DNA of 64,000 bases, from positions 1 to 64,000 of the forward strand of contig DASZYT010000004.1 in the NCBI GenBank assembly GCA_035545275.1, read 5' to 3'. Position numbers and translations under genes: made by a program. The notes under the pieces are model-generated. The model was not told the origin of the DNA, searched no databases, and worked only from the letters and a program-made list of their open reading frames with translations. Origin of the DNA: DASZYT01 sp035545275 (GTDB lineage: Bacteria > Patescibacteriota > Saccharimonadia > Saccharimonadales > UBA4665). This document shows, piece after piece, positions 10,409-18,295 of the stretch. Each line of letters starts with the position of its first letter. Positions within the stretch are counted from its first letter, which is position 1.

Positions 10409-11935
10409 ATGGGCGCTCATGTACAAAGCATCATCAGCATAGGTTCCGCCGGTATGGTGGCGGATATCGAATGCCACCTTTCTAATAATCTGCCCAACAT
10501 CGTCATTGTCGGCTTTGCAAATAAGTCGGTAGACGAGGCAAAAGAGCGTCTGCGGGCAGCCTTTGCAGCAAGCCACGTCCCATTGCCCCGTAAGCGCATA
10601 ACTATCAACCTCGCCCCTGCCGACATACCCAAGGACGGTAGCAGTTACGACTTAGCTATAGCTGCAGCCATTCTCATTAGTAGCGGCGAGGTTCCCCAAC
10701 ATATAGATTCCTCATCAGCGGTCCTGGGTGAACTCGCGCTAGACGGCACCGTTCGGCCCATACGAGGGATTATAGGTAAGCTATTGGCGGGACGAGCAAG
10801 CGGTATCCGTAGTTTTTATATTCCCCGACCCAACCTTGAGCAAGCCCAGCTTATACCCAACATCAATATTATCCCTATAGCGAGCCTAGGTGAGTTGTAC
10901 CAACACCTTGGCGGCATAAAGACTATCCCGGTTCTAGCTACAGAAGCAGGTATCTATACCGCCCCCAAGCAACAAGCCGCGGACACATCCATCAGCATCG
11001 GTGATATCGTCGGACAGGAACAAGCTAAACGGGCATTGGAAATCGCCGCGGCCGGGGGTCACAACGTTTTCTTTAGCGGGCCACCTGGAACGGGAAAAAG
11101 CATGCTCGCAAAAGCCCTTCCTTCTATATTGCCCCCGTTAAACCAAGAGGAAATGCTTGAAATTACTCATCTGCACAGTCTGGCTGGGAAAGACTACGAG
11201 CAGCTTATCACTCAGCGCCCCTTTCGCTCACCCCACCACAGCGCCAGCCACGTCGCCATTATAGGGGGAGGTCACCACTTACGACCGGGGGAGATAAGCT
11301 TGAGCCATCGTGGCGTACTGCTCTTCGATGAGTTGCCTGAGTTTAACCGAATTACCTTAGAAGCGTTACGGCAACCCCTTGAAGACCGTACCATCAGTGT
11401 TGCCAGAGCCAAAGAATCAGTGGATTACCCCGCAAATTTTATTCTTGTCGCCACCGCCAATCCCTGCCCCTGTGGATACTACGGTACCAGCACGGCGTGC
11501 CGCTGCCTACCTCATCAAATCCAGCGCTATCAGCAAAAGATTTCCGGACCTATTCTGGATCGCATCGATCTGTACACTGACGTAAACGAAGTTGAGCACA
11601 AAAAACTACTGACACATAGCTCATCAGAGGAGGCTCTCGCGAGTACTCGTGCCCGGATAAACAAAGCCCGAGCCATTCAGCAAAAACGCTTTGGCACCTC
11701 TGGAAAGCTCAACAGCGATATGACAAATGGGGACATAAAAACAAAAGCCAATCTGCAGCCGGTCGCAAAAGCGATTTTAGATACAGCCAGTCAACGCCTA
11801 AACTTATCGGCTCGCAGCTATATGCGTACCCTCAAAGTGGCGCGCACCATCGCCGACCTCGAAGAATCTGCTACCATTGAGATACCCCATATCACGGAAG
11901 CTCTCCAGTATCGTGCCCACAACTATAATGCTTAG
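10409..11935 (+). CDS. YifB/ComM-family Mg-chelatase-like AAA+ ATPase
   Basis: A 508-residue protein of the usual family length. The N-terminal Lon-protease-like fold domain covers residues 1-170. The AAA+ domain has Walker A GPPGTGKS at 224-231 and Walker B LLFDELPEF. The zinc-like cluster ANPCPCGYYG...CRC follows, then the C-terminal Mg_chelatase_C helices. ComM proteins act as branch-migration helicases in natural transformation, so a role in recombination of imported DNA fits the type IV pilus elsewhere in the window. AGGAG lies only 1 nt from the ATG, which is unusually close. Confidence 0.93.
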   Translation: MGAHVQSIISIGSAGMVADIECHLSNNLPNIVIVGFANKSVDEAKERLRAAFAASHVPLPRKRITINLAPADIPKDGSSYDLAIAAAILISSGEVPQHIDSSSAVLGELALDGTVRPIRGIIGKLLAGRASGIRSFYIPRPNLEQAQLIPNINIIPIASLGELYQHLGGIKTIPVLATEAGIYTAPKQQAADTSISIGDIVGQEQAKRALEIAAAGGHNVFFSGPPGTGKSMLAKALPSILPPLNQEEMLEITHLHSLAGKDYEQLITQRPFRSPHHSASHVAIIGGGHHLRPGEISLSHRGVLLFDELPEFNRITLEALRQPLEDRTISVARAKESVDYPANFILVATANPCPCGYYGTSTACRCLPHQIQRYQQKISGPILDRIDLYTDVNEVEHKKLLTHSSSEEALASTRARINKARAIQQKRFGTSGKLNSDMTNGDIKTKANLQPVAKAILDTASQRLNLSARSYMRTLKVARTIADLEESATIEIPHITEALQYRAHNYNA

Positions 11936-11943
11936 CTTTTAGG

Positions 11944-11972
11944 TTGACCCCTGTTGTAACATCTGTTACAAT
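11944..11972 (+). promoter_or_regulatory. infC-rpmI-rplT promoter
   Basis: TTGACC (11944-11949), an exact 17-bp spacer and TACAAT (11967-11972), 37 nt before the infC start. It is one of the best consensus promoters in the window. Confidence 0.82.
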
Positions 11973-12008
11973 ATCCGAGGTTAAAATAATACGTAAGGGA
12001 GTGGCAGT

Positions 12009-12545
12009 ATCAGTAAGACAACCCGCCTGAATGAATCTATTCGGGCACCTCAGTTGAGAATAATCGATCAGGATGGCAAACAGCTTGGCGTATTTTCTCG
12101 GAATGAGGCACTGCAATTAGCGCAAGACCAAGGACTTGACCTAGTAGAGATATCCCCCGATGCACAACCGCCGGTGGCAAAAATCATCGACTGGGGGAAG
12201 TACAATTACCAGCGCACGAAACAGCTTCAGAAGAATAAGCGCAACGCCAAAACCTTAGAGGTAAAGCAGATGCGTTTCGGGCTGAAGATAAGTGAGCACG
12301 ACTTGGGCGTCAAGCTCAGCAAGGTAAATCAGTTCTTGGAAGCCGGCCATAAGGTAAAACTCACTGTCTTTTACCGGGGACGCGAACTTGCACATAAAGA
12401 TTTAGGGTTCAAACTTGCTGAAAAAATCATTGAAGATTACGGCGACACCATAGTCGTCGAACAGTCACCCCAGCTAGCCGGCAAGCAGTTAACATTTGTC
12501 ATAAGGAGTAATCAACATGCCAAAGCTAAAGCTCAAAACTCATAG
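12009..12545 (+). CDS. infC: Translation initiation factor IF-3 (AUC start)
   Basis: A 178-residue IF-3 with both halves: the N-terminal domain beginning ISKTTRLNESIRAPQLR and the C-terminal domain with QMRFG and FYRGRE motifs. IF-3 binds 30S subunits and checks start codons. The reading frame is open only back to a TAA at 11994 and has no ATG, GTG or TTG before codon 16. The canonical N-terminus begins at ATC (12009), and GTAAGGGAG ends 7 nt upstream. A non-canonical start fits the known autoregulation of infC (AUU in E. coli), in which IF-3 rejects its own start codon. The TTG at 12054 would cut off the conserved N-terminus. The gene overlaps rpmI by 29 nt. Confidence 0.93.
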   Translation: MSKTTRLNESIRAPQLRIIDQDGKQLGVFSRNEALQLAQDQGLDLVEISPDAQPPVAKIIDWGKYNYQRTKQLQKNKRNAKTLEVKQMRFGLKISEHDLGVKLSKVNQFLEAGHKVKLTVFYRGRELAHKDLGFKLAEKIIEDYGDTIVVEQSPQLAGKQLTFVIRSNQHAKAKAQNS

Positions 12546-12717
12546 CGGCACCAAGGATCGCGTTCGTTTGACCAAGAACGGCAAAGTCCGCGTGGGCCAC
12601 TCCAACATGAACCACTTTTTGCGCAAGAAAAGCGCTGCCCGCAAACGCCGCCTGGCCGGTCTACAGACTGTCACTGGTAGCAACAGCAAGAACCTTAAAC
12701 AGAAGTTAGGAGCCTAA
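12517..12717 (+). CDS. rpmI: 50S ribosomal protein L35
   Basis: A 66-residue basic protein of normal L35 length, with KLKTHSGTKDRVRLTKNGK at the start and the Arg/Lys-rich FLRKKSAARKRRL segment. The ATG lies inside the end of infC, and AAGGAG is placed 7 nt upstream within the infC frame. It is second in the infC-rpmI-rplT operon. Confidence 0.97.
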   Translation: MPKLKLKTHSGTKDRVRLTKNGKVRVGHSNMNHFLRKKSAARKRRLAGLQTVTGSNSKNLKQKLGA

Positions 12718-12720
12718 AAC

Positions 12721-13065
12721 ATGCGTGTAAAGCGAGGCGTTACCGGACACCGGAAACATCTAAAAATCCGTCATGCCACTAAAGGCATGACCCATTCTAA
12801 CCGGGCCAGCGTCAAACGCGGCAAGCAAGCTACGACGCGTGCGTTGCAGTTCGCTACCCGCGATCGCAAAAGTCGCAAGCGTACATTCCGTCAACTCTGG
12901 AATGCTCGTATCAACGCTGCTGCCCGGCTCAACAACACCACCTACAGCAAGCTTATCAGTGCCCTCAAAGCTGCTAACATCACTTTGGATCGTAAAGTAT
13001 TAGCAGAGCTGGCCGTCAACGAGCCTAAGGCCTTCGAGGCCGTCGTAAAAGCCACTCAAAAGTAG
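12721..13065 (+). CDS. rplT: 50S ribosomal protein L20
   Basis: A 114-residue L20, starting MRVKRGVTGHRKHLK and carrying the conserved RDRKSRKRTFRQLWNARINA stretch that binds 23S rRNA. L20 is needed for early 50S assembly. It begins 3 nt after rpmI, and the operon ends at the terminator at 13085-13113. No separate L20-binding pseudoknot was recognised in the short leader. Confidence 0.97.
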   Translation: MRVKRGVTGHRKHLKIRHATKGMTHSNRASVKRGKQATTRALQFATRDRKSRKRTFRQLWNARINAAARLNNTTYSKLISALKAANITLDRKVLAELAVNEPKAFEAVVKATQK

Positions 13066-13084
13066 CCATCAATTGATGATATTT

Positions 13085-13113
13085 AAAAGGCCCCTCAGTT
13101 CGAGAGGCCTTTT
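13085..13113. terminator. Bidirectional terminator between rplT and rnpB
   Basis: AAAAGGCC pairs with GGCCTTTT, with an inner CTC/GAG after one mismatch. There is a T run on either strand, so it can end both the rplT operon (plus) and rnpB (minus). Confidence 0.85.
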
Positions 13114-13119
13114 AAAGTG

Positions 13120-13514
13120 CCAGATTATCTATAAGCCGGGTTTCGTACTCCCTTGCGGAAGTGCTGATCATCTATCTCGGTCTGCTGTTGCCAGCAAGCT
13201 CAAGCGGATCTTATGATGAACCCTTAGCGGGACACTTCAGGCTTTAGGCCTAAAGGATCCATCTCCTTGCAGCAGGCAGGGTTTACCTCCATCGTGTGTC
13301 ACCACATGATGCCGTGGGCTCTTGCCCCACTCGTTTCACCTTTTCCCGCCAAAGCGGGTAGTTTCGTTTCTGTGGCACTTTCCCTAGGGTTACCCCTGGT
13401 CGCCGTTAGCGACTGCCATTCCCTATGCTGCCCGGACTTTCCTCGGCCCTTTGCGCCGCGATAGCCGCCTAAGCGACCCGCTCCACAAAGTTCCGCGATC
13501 AGCCGATAATCTGA
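13120..13514 (-). ncRNA. rnpB: RNase P RNA
   Basis: The catalytic RNA that matures tRNA 5' ends, about 395 nt on the minus strand. The 5' domain has the hallmark GAGGAAAGTCCGGGC, followed later by ACAGAAAC. Near the 3' end is ACGAAACCCGGCTTAT. Helix P1 is AGATTATC (rc of 13506-13513) pairing with GATAATCT (rc of 13122-13129), which sets the ends. A TATACT at 13522-13527 lies just upstream of the 5' end, directly after the RNase H gene stop. Confidence 0.95.
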
Positions 13515-13531
13515 CTGCTATAGTATACCAT

Positions 13532-14341
13532 TTAGGACGGTAGTCCGTCTGCGTGAGCATCTAATGCCCGGTTTACGGCTGCATCTGCCAATTTATTGAG
13601 TTCACGTGGTACGTGCGTAAAGCGTACTTTTTCGAATTCACCACACAGTTTTTTTATGGCCTCGTGAATAGGCCACAAATCACGATTTTTCACCTTGAAC
13701 ACACCTTTCATTTGGTTTATGACCAACAGGCTGTCCATGTACACGTCAACATCTTTGACCCCGAGCCTCTTGGCTTCTTCCAGCGCAAATTTCAACGCCC
13801 TGTATTCGGCTTGATTATTGGTAGTGACCCCTAGGTAGACACCCTCGTCTACAATGATGTTCTCGTCTTGATCCATCAGTACATAGCCGCTCGACGAAGG
13901 GCCGGGGTTACCCCGAGATCCGCCGTCAGCAAAAATTTTAATGCGATCGTAGGTCGTGCTAGCCCCCTTTTTACCGGTTGGGGCAGCCTCGTTGCCTTTG
14001 GGGGTAAAGGAGAAATGTATCACCTTTAGCGGGGTATCGAGTGATACATTCGCGCCGTAGTACCCTTGATATGCCTTCAGCATCTCTTCCGGAGAAGCAT
14101 ATGTTTCGTGACCGTCACTATCAGCTGCATCAACCTCCCTTAGTCGCTTTTCGATCACCTGGGTCAACGTGGCAGTTCCGATAACACGCCATGTCTGGGG
14201 TTTGTCAGGGTCAACTCTATCAATCACTTCTACGTTATCATTAACCGTGAGGTCTTTGTCGTCAAACATGCGCCAGGTTGTAGTCTTATCGCCCGACAAG
14301 ATGCGTTGGGCAAGCTCATGTTTAAATTTTAGTTTCTTCAT
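13532..14341 (-). CDS. ASCH domain-RNase HI fusion protein
   Basis: A 269-residue two-domain protein. Residues 1-112 form an ASCH (PUA-like, RNA-binding) domain, with LKFKHELAQRILSGDKTTTWR at the start. After a short linker, residues about 131-265 form an RNase HI domain with FADGGSRGNPG (first Asp), NQAEYRAL (Glu), YMDSLLV (Asp) and NKLADAAVN (last Asp). All four catalytic acids of an RNA-DNA hybrid nuclease are present. TGATACAAT ends 7 nt before the ATG and no Shine-Dalgarno is visible, so a leaderless mRNA is likely. The gene runs directly into the rnpB promoter. Confidence 0.9.
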   Translation of the reverse strand: MKKLKFKHELAQRILSGDKTTTWRMFDDKDLTVNDNVEVIDRVDPDKPQTWRVIGTATLTQVIEKRLREVDAADSDGHETYASPEEMLKAYQGYYGANVSLDTPLKVIHFSFTPKGNEAAPTGKKGASTTYDRIKIFADGGSRGNPGPSSSGYVLMDQDENIIVDEGVYLGVTTNNQAEYRALKFALEEAKRLGVKDVDVYMDSLLVINQMKGVFKVKNRDLWPIHEAIKKLCGEFEKVRFTHVPRELNKLADAAVNRALDAHADGLPS

Positions 14342-14604
14342 TACATCTATTGTATCAGCTTGACAGCACTGCCTATCGCACTAAAAGAGGCCGTGTTACA
14401 CGAATCGCTTGCAGTAATAGGGTAACAGGACTTGGTCACCTTCGGTGACCCCGCAACTTCATTTTTGAAAACAAAGTTTTCAAGAGAAGATTGCCTTGAG
14501 ATCTGCCACTGGCAGTTCTCACTTCCTTCCTCACTCTACGAGGTCGCAACCATATCTATTCTCTAACCACTGTAAACGGCCTGGTAAAACCGGGCCGCTT
14601 ACAG
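14342..14604. other. Intergenic region with small inverted repeats
   Basis: No gene seen. GGTCACC/GGTGACC forms a hairpin at about 14435-14451, and TTGAAAAC/GTTTTCAA forms another at 14465-14483. The long stem at 14566-14608 is listed separately. Confidence 0.4.
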
Positions 14605-14608
14605 TGGT
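14566..14608 (-). repeat. 16-bp inverted repeat overlapping the tRNA-Pro 3' end
   Basis: ACCACTGTAAACGGCC (14566-14581) and GGCCGCTTACAGTGGT (14593-14608) pair with one mismatch. The right arm contains the encoded ACCA end of tRNA-Pro. On the minus strand the hairpin would sequester the tRNA tail. It may act in 3' processing or termination, but the T tract is poor. Confidence 0.55.
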
Positions 14609-14681
14609 CGGGGTGACAGGACTTGAACCTGCGACCTCACGGCCCCCAGCCGTACGCGCTAGCCAACTGCGCCACACCCCG
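14605..14681 (-). tRNA. tRNA-Pro(GGG)
   Basis: A 77-nt cloverleaf with encoded CCA. The acceptor is CGGGGTG/CACCCCG with discriminator A73. The anticodon loop CTGGGGG gives GGG. The T arm contains GGTTCAAGTCC. Upstream on the minus strand there is an extended -10-like TGTTATATT. Confidence 0.96.
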
Positions 14682-14876
14682 TTAACCGGTACAATATAAC
14701 ACAAAAGGTTGGGCGCCGACATGATTAACCTGAGAAATCCCAGGTGGGTGCTCGCACATAGCAGCCACGGCCGCCATAGGTGTAAAGCTCCCTAATGATT
14801 AGTATTCAGATAATCATTTGCCGGCCTGGAGCGAAAGCTCCGTACCCAACCACCCCTTATTATACGCTTCTGCTGA
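14682..14876. other. Intergenic region, no gene seen
   Basis: Between tRNA-Pro and the M50 protease gene. It holds the presumed tRNA-Pro promoter and the small inverted repeat GGAGC/GCTCC near 14828-14841. No coding sequence is supported. Confidence 0.4.
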
Positions 14877-15488
14877 CTAGGGCAGAAGCTGAAAAACAAG
14901 GTTATACAGCCCCACTAGAAACTGTCCGTTAGTCACCAGAACCAAGGCAAACACCACAAATATGCCAAAGGGTTCTATCTGGGCCATAATACGCTGTAGG
15001 CTCTCCGGCGCGAACGCATAGAGTACGCGCGAGCCATCAAGCGGCGGAATAGGTATGAGGTTAAAGACAAACAAAACGACGTTAAGCTCCACGCCCCACT
15101 GCAACCCTCGATCGAGCAACGTGCCCGCTACGGTGTAATGCAGCGCCCAGGCCGACAAAAAAGCTAGCACAAAGTTAGAAAGAGGCCCCGCCAGCGCTAT
15201 CAAGGCCGCCCCATACTCGCCATAGCGCACTCTGTACGGGTTAAACGGCACTGGTTTTGCCGCCAATACGGGAAAGCCAAATAACAGCAGGGTCGCAGCC
15301 GGTAGCAAGACGGTCATGAAGGGGTCGATATGACGCAACGGGTTAAGGCTAAGCCTACCTTCTTCCTGCGCAGTAGTATCTCCCAAAGCATGCCCAGCAT
15401 AGGCATGCATCGCTTCGTGAATACTCATCGATACCAGCAGGACTATAATGACCAGGATAACGTCACTGAGGGTCAGGTTTCCAATCAT
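14877..15488 (-). CDS. Site-2-protease-like M50 zinc metallopeptidase
   Basis: A 203-residue integral membrane protease of the short rhomboid-sized M50B group. HEAMH (HExxH, about residues 24-28) supplies zinc ligands and the catalytic Glu. The third ligand motif is the NLIPIPPLDGSRV segment (about residues 140-152). About five hydrophobic segments surround these motifs. Such proteases cut membrane proteins inside the bilayer, and the substrate is unknown. TGGTATACT ends 6 nt before the ATG with no good Shine-Dalgarno, so a leaderless start is likely. There is no PDZ domain. Confidence 0.88.
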   Translation of the reverse strand: MIGNLTLSDVILVIIVLLVSMSIHEAMHAYAGHALGDTTAQEEGRLSLNPLRHIDPFMTVLLPAATLLLFGFPVLAAKPVPFNPYRVRYGEYGAALIALAGPLSNFVLAFLSAWALHYTVAGTLLDRGLQWGVELNVVLFVFNLIPIPPLDGSRVLYAFAPESLQRIMAQIEPFGIFVVFALVLVTNGQFLVGLYNLVFQLLP

Positions 15489-15519
15489 CTTTCCAGTATA
15501 CCAAGCTTGGCCGAAGTGA

Positions 15520-15548
15520 TTGACTTATCAGGGTAAAACCGCTACAAT
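15520..15548 (+). promoter_or_regulatory. rpmB promoter
   Basis: TTGACT (15520-15525), a 17-bp spacer and TACAAT (15543-15548), about 28 nt of leader before the rpmB ATG. Confidence 0.82.
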
Positions 15549-15582
15549 AACCCCTTGAATCTTAAGTAAAGCGAGTAACGTT

Positions 15583-15789
15583 ATGCAGAAGTGTGACCTC
15601 ACCGGCAAAGGTAAGCAATACGGCAGCAATGTCAGCTTTTCACAGCGCCACACCAAGAAAGTGTGGAAGCCCAACCTCCAGACCAAGACGGTCGTTGTTG
15701 ATGGCAAAAAAGTGACACTCAAACTCAGCACCCAGGCAATCCGCACCCTCAAGAAAAAGGGCATGCTCGGAGCTGACGTAGCTAAGTAG
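15583..15789 (+). CDS. rpmB: 50S ribosomal protein L28
   Basis: A 68-residue L28 with MQKCDLTGKGKQYGSNVSFS at the start, HTKKVWKPNLQ in the middle and a basic C-terminus. It is monocistronic, bounded by its own promoter and the terminator at 15807-15835. Only one N-terminal Cys of the zinc-binding type is present. Confidence 0.97.
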   Translation: MQKCDLTGKGKQYGSNVSFSQRHTKKVWKPNLQTKTVVVDGKKVTLKLSTQAIRTLKKKGMLGADVAK

Positions 15790-15806
15790 TCTTTTAAGTT
15801 TTATAT

Positions 15807-15835
15807 ACAAAACCTCCCAGAACGGGAGGTTTTGT
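15807..15835. terminator. Bidirectional terminator between rpmB and the MBL gene
   Basis: A 12-bp stem ACAAAACCTCCC/GGGAGGTTTTGT with loop AGAAC. It can serve rpmB on the plus strand and the convergent gene on the minus strand. Confidence 0.88.
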
Positions 15836-15851
15836 ATTACCCTACGATAGG

Positions 15852-16475
15852 TTATGAGCGCTCAAGCAAGGCTAGTTGGGTCACCTCTGGTAACTCTCCG
15901 GTCTTAATCTTCAGTTTGCTGACTGCATCAGCAGCTTTTTCAAGACCGATTTCTTTCAGTGCGTCCTCAAGAGATAACTGTGGCACCGGATATGTCAGAC
16001 CCTTTTCGTCATAGTGCGTAGGGACAACCAGCTTAGGCTCAATCGCTTTAATAACACGCTGAGCCCCCACCGGGTCAAGCGTGTAGCCATGGCCACCCAC
16101 GGGCACCACCAAAGCATCAACTACACCGATCCGCTCCAACAAATCATCCCCTAACTCCGGGTGAATATGCCCCGTCAAAAGCACACTACTGTCACCAGCC
16201 ATAATTTTGAACATGGTAGCACTCTTCTTGCCTTCCTCGTCAGTGTGAGCACGAGCGGCAATGCCAATGATAGAGATGTCGGCGGTTTCATATTCCCCTG
16301 GTCCATCAATGACCAAGCGTGCTGTAACAGCGCCGTGGGTACCTGTAAAAAGGGCCACGTCGTCTGCTTTGGTAACGCTTTTGGCGCCCAACTCTGTCAA
16401 ATTATCATCCACCACCAGCCGCGTACCCTTATAGACCACGGCTACACAGTTAGCACCATAAAATTGTAAGTCCAT
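15852..16475 (-). CDS. Metallo-beta-lactamase-fold hydrolase (UlaG-like)
   Basis: A 207-residue protein of the short MBL superfamily. MDLQFYGANCVAV opens the fold, DGPGEYE and LLTGHIHPEL sit in the middle, VVPVGGHGYTLDP and VVPTHYDEKG carry likely metal ligands. The classical HxHxDH motif is not clear, as in several UlaG/YtkL-type proteins, so catalytic activity is uncertain. It starts 11 nt after the wHTH gene with AAAGGAG upstream, so the two form an operon. Confidence 0.72.
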   Translation of the reverse strand: MDLQFYGANCVAVVYKGTRLVVDDNLTELGAKSVTKADDVALFTGTHGAVTARLVIDGPGEYETADISIIGIAARAHTDEEGKKSATMFKIMAGDSSVLLTGHIHPELGDDLLERIGVVDALVVPVGGHGYTLDPVGAQRVIKAIEPKLVVPTHYDEKGLTYPVPQLSLEDALKEIGLEKAADAVSKLKIKTGELPEVTQLALLERS

Positions 16476-16486
16476 GCAATCTCCTT

Positions 16487-17074
16487 TTACTTTTCTTCTA
16501 ACAAGTTTTGCTCGTCGACAAGGACTTGCTTCTTAGCCTGCAAAATTTGGGCGACAAAACGGTCTTTAATCTGTCTGCGATACATAAAATCATCCAGTTT
16601 CATTGCCGTATAGCGGATATCTTTGCCTTCTTTCTCTTCTAGGTCGGCAATGTATTTCTGCAAAGCATTCGGGTTGATGTCCCCTACCAGCAGCATATCG
16701 ATTCCAGCTGATTCATCCCTGGTAAATTGCCCGGTATACAGTGCGAGCTCGACGTGACCGAGAGCCTTGAAGGGGTCCTTGGGACCTGAGGTAGTCTTGG
16801 CAGATTTGGCTGCTTTGATCTTGCCGCCAAAAATAGCCGCCAGGGGCTCATAAAATTCGTACTTTTGGTTTACTTCATAATACAGCCGGTTATTGTTGGT
16901 GTCCGACACAATGATGCCGATATTGAGCAAATTGGAAAGTTCTCGCCGTACCGAATTTATCTGTTCATCGATTTTGCGAGTAATCTCCCGCACGTAGAAC
17001 GACCGATTGGGATTACTATAAAACAGCTGCAGCAGCTTAACCCTCGTCTTCGACCCAAAAAGTTGTTCGACCAT
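16487..17074 (-). CDS. Winged-helix protein with nucleotidyltransferase-like C-terminus
   Basis: A 195-residue protein. Residues about 1-75 form a winged helix (SKTRVKLLQLFYSNPNRSFYVREI, then a recognition helix). Residues about 100-195 resemble the nucleotidyltransferase-like domain found fused to such wHTH units (VELALYTGQF, GIDMLLVGDI), but I cannot confirm catalytic residues. It is probably a transcription regulator, possibly of the MBL gene it precedes. TGCTACAAT ends 6 nt before the ATG, suggesting a leaderless mRNA. Confidence 0.7.
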   Translation of the reverse strand: MVEQLFGSKTRVKLLQLFYSNPNRSFYVREITRKIDEQINSVRRELSNLLNIGIIVSDTNNNRLYYEVNQKYEFYEPLAAIFGGKIKAAKSAKTTSGPKDPFKALGHVELALYTGQFTRDESAGIDMLLVGDINPNALQKYIADLEEKEGKDIRYTAMKLDDFMYRRQIKDRFVAQILQAKKQVLVDEQNLLEEK

Positions 17075-17111
17075 ACCCTTATTGTAGCAGAGCGGCAGAA
17101 AAGTAGAAATG

Positions 17112-17990
17112 TTAGTTGTTCAAAAACGTTGTTACTAAATCAACGGCTTTTATTCGGTCATCTACCCACTGAATACTTTTGTTCCGCTTAAACCAGGTGC
17201 GCTGTTTTTTGGCCAAACTCAGGCTTGAGCTAATGATTTTAAGCCTTGTTTGTTCCAGTGTTTGTTCACCTGCAAAGTAACTTTGCCACTCCCTATACCC
17301 AATCCCTTTCATGGGCTCTGCCTCCCAGCCGTAACGCTTTGCCAAATCGGCCGCCTCATCCTCAAGACCAGTCCGTAACATCTTGTCTACTCGTTCAGTG
17401 ATTCTGTTCCTAAGCTCGTCTCGTGGCACTGATAAGCCTATCAATAGTGTGTCAGGCCGTAACTTGTGGCGAGTAGGCCGCACGCCATTGTTTTCAATAA
17501 GCCGTATTACCCGGCGTTTATTGCGCATATCTATCCCGGTAGTATCTAACCCCAGCTCCTTAGCCGTGGTATGCAATTCGGTAAGAGTGAGTGTGTTTAG
17601 CTGCCGCCGCTGTTCGGGTGAAGAAGGCGGCAAAAAACTGTAATCATAGATGACGCTATCGATATAAAGCCCGGTGCCCCCTACCATAATCGGCAGTTTG
17701 CCACGGCTTGCAATATCATCAATCGCCTTTTTGGCCAGCCGCTGGAATTCGACCGCGCTAAACCCTTTATTGGGGTCGGCCACGTCCAATAACTGGTGGT
17801 GGATTTTTGCCCGTTCCTCCGGGCTCGGTTTGGCGGTGCCGATATCAAAGTGGCTATACACCGTCCAGGAGTCCGCGCATATGATCTCTCCGCCAAATTG
17901 TTCAGCGAGCTCTAAAGCAAGAGCCGATTTGCCTGACGCCGTTTCGCCGACAATAACAACTAGAGGAGTGTCGTCTGACCTGGATGCCAT
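17112..17990 (-). CDS. miaA: tRNA dimethylallyltransferase
   Basis: A 292-residue MiaA, of normal length. It transfers dimethylallyl to A37 of tRNAs reading UNN codons. The P-loop is GETASGKS near residues 15-22, followed by DSWTVYSHFDIGTAKPS, GGTGLY and the C-terminal RLEDEA-type helix region. It is the last gene of an operon with the alkyltransferase-like and HAD genes, and its start overlaps the previous gene by 31 nt. Confidence 0.96.
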   Translation of the reverse strand: MASRSDDTPLVVIVGETASGKSALALELAEQFGGEIICADSWTVYSHFDIGTAKPSPEERAKIHHQLLDVADPNKGFSAVEFQRLAKKAIDDIASRGKLPIMVGGTGLYIDSVIYDYSFLPPSSPEQRRQLNTLTLTELHTTAKELGLDTTGIDMRNKRRVIRLIENNGVRPTRHKLRPDTLLIGLSVPRDELRNRITERVDKMLRTGLEDEAADLAKRYGWEAEPMKGIGYREWQSYFAGEQTLEQTRLKIISSSLSLAKKQRTWFKRNKSIQWVDDRIKAVDLVTTFLNN

Positions 17991-18295
17991 AACAATCTCG
18001 CAATATCGACCTTAAAATCTTCTGTGACATGGATGCCTTCAGCTTCTAAGGCCGCTTTGTGGCCGTTTCTCCCGCCTGGGTATCCTGCCGCCAGTCCACC
18101 TTGCTTGTTCACGACCCGCTGCCATGGTAAATCCGGGTCGCCAAAGTGGGCTATGCCGCCTACGATCCGCGCCGCCCGCGCATTCCCGCAGAGTGCTGCC
18201 AACTGACCATATGTCATAACCCGGCCAAGCGGTATCTGAGCTACTTGTGCCTCCACTCGTTGCCGAAACCCGGTGTCAACCGTTTCGTCCATCAA
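17960..18295 (-). CDS. Alkyltransferase-like (ATL) protein
   Basis: A 111-residue homologue of the DNA-binding domain of O6-alkylguanine-DNA alkyltransferase. The helix-turn-helix with YGQLAALCGNARAARIVGG is present, but the active-site PCHR is replaced by PWQR, so no alkyl acceptor Cys exists. ATL proteins bind alkylated bases and hand them to nucleotide excision repair. The arrangement is compact, with overlaps of 20 nt (upstream HAD gene) and 31 nt (miaA). Confidence 0.88.
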   Translation of the reverse strand: MMDETVDTGFRQRVEAQVAQIPLGRVMTYGQLAALCGNARAARIVGGIAHFGDPDLPWQRVVNKQGGLAAGYPGGRNGHKAALEAEGIHVTEDFKVDIARLLWHPGQTTLL

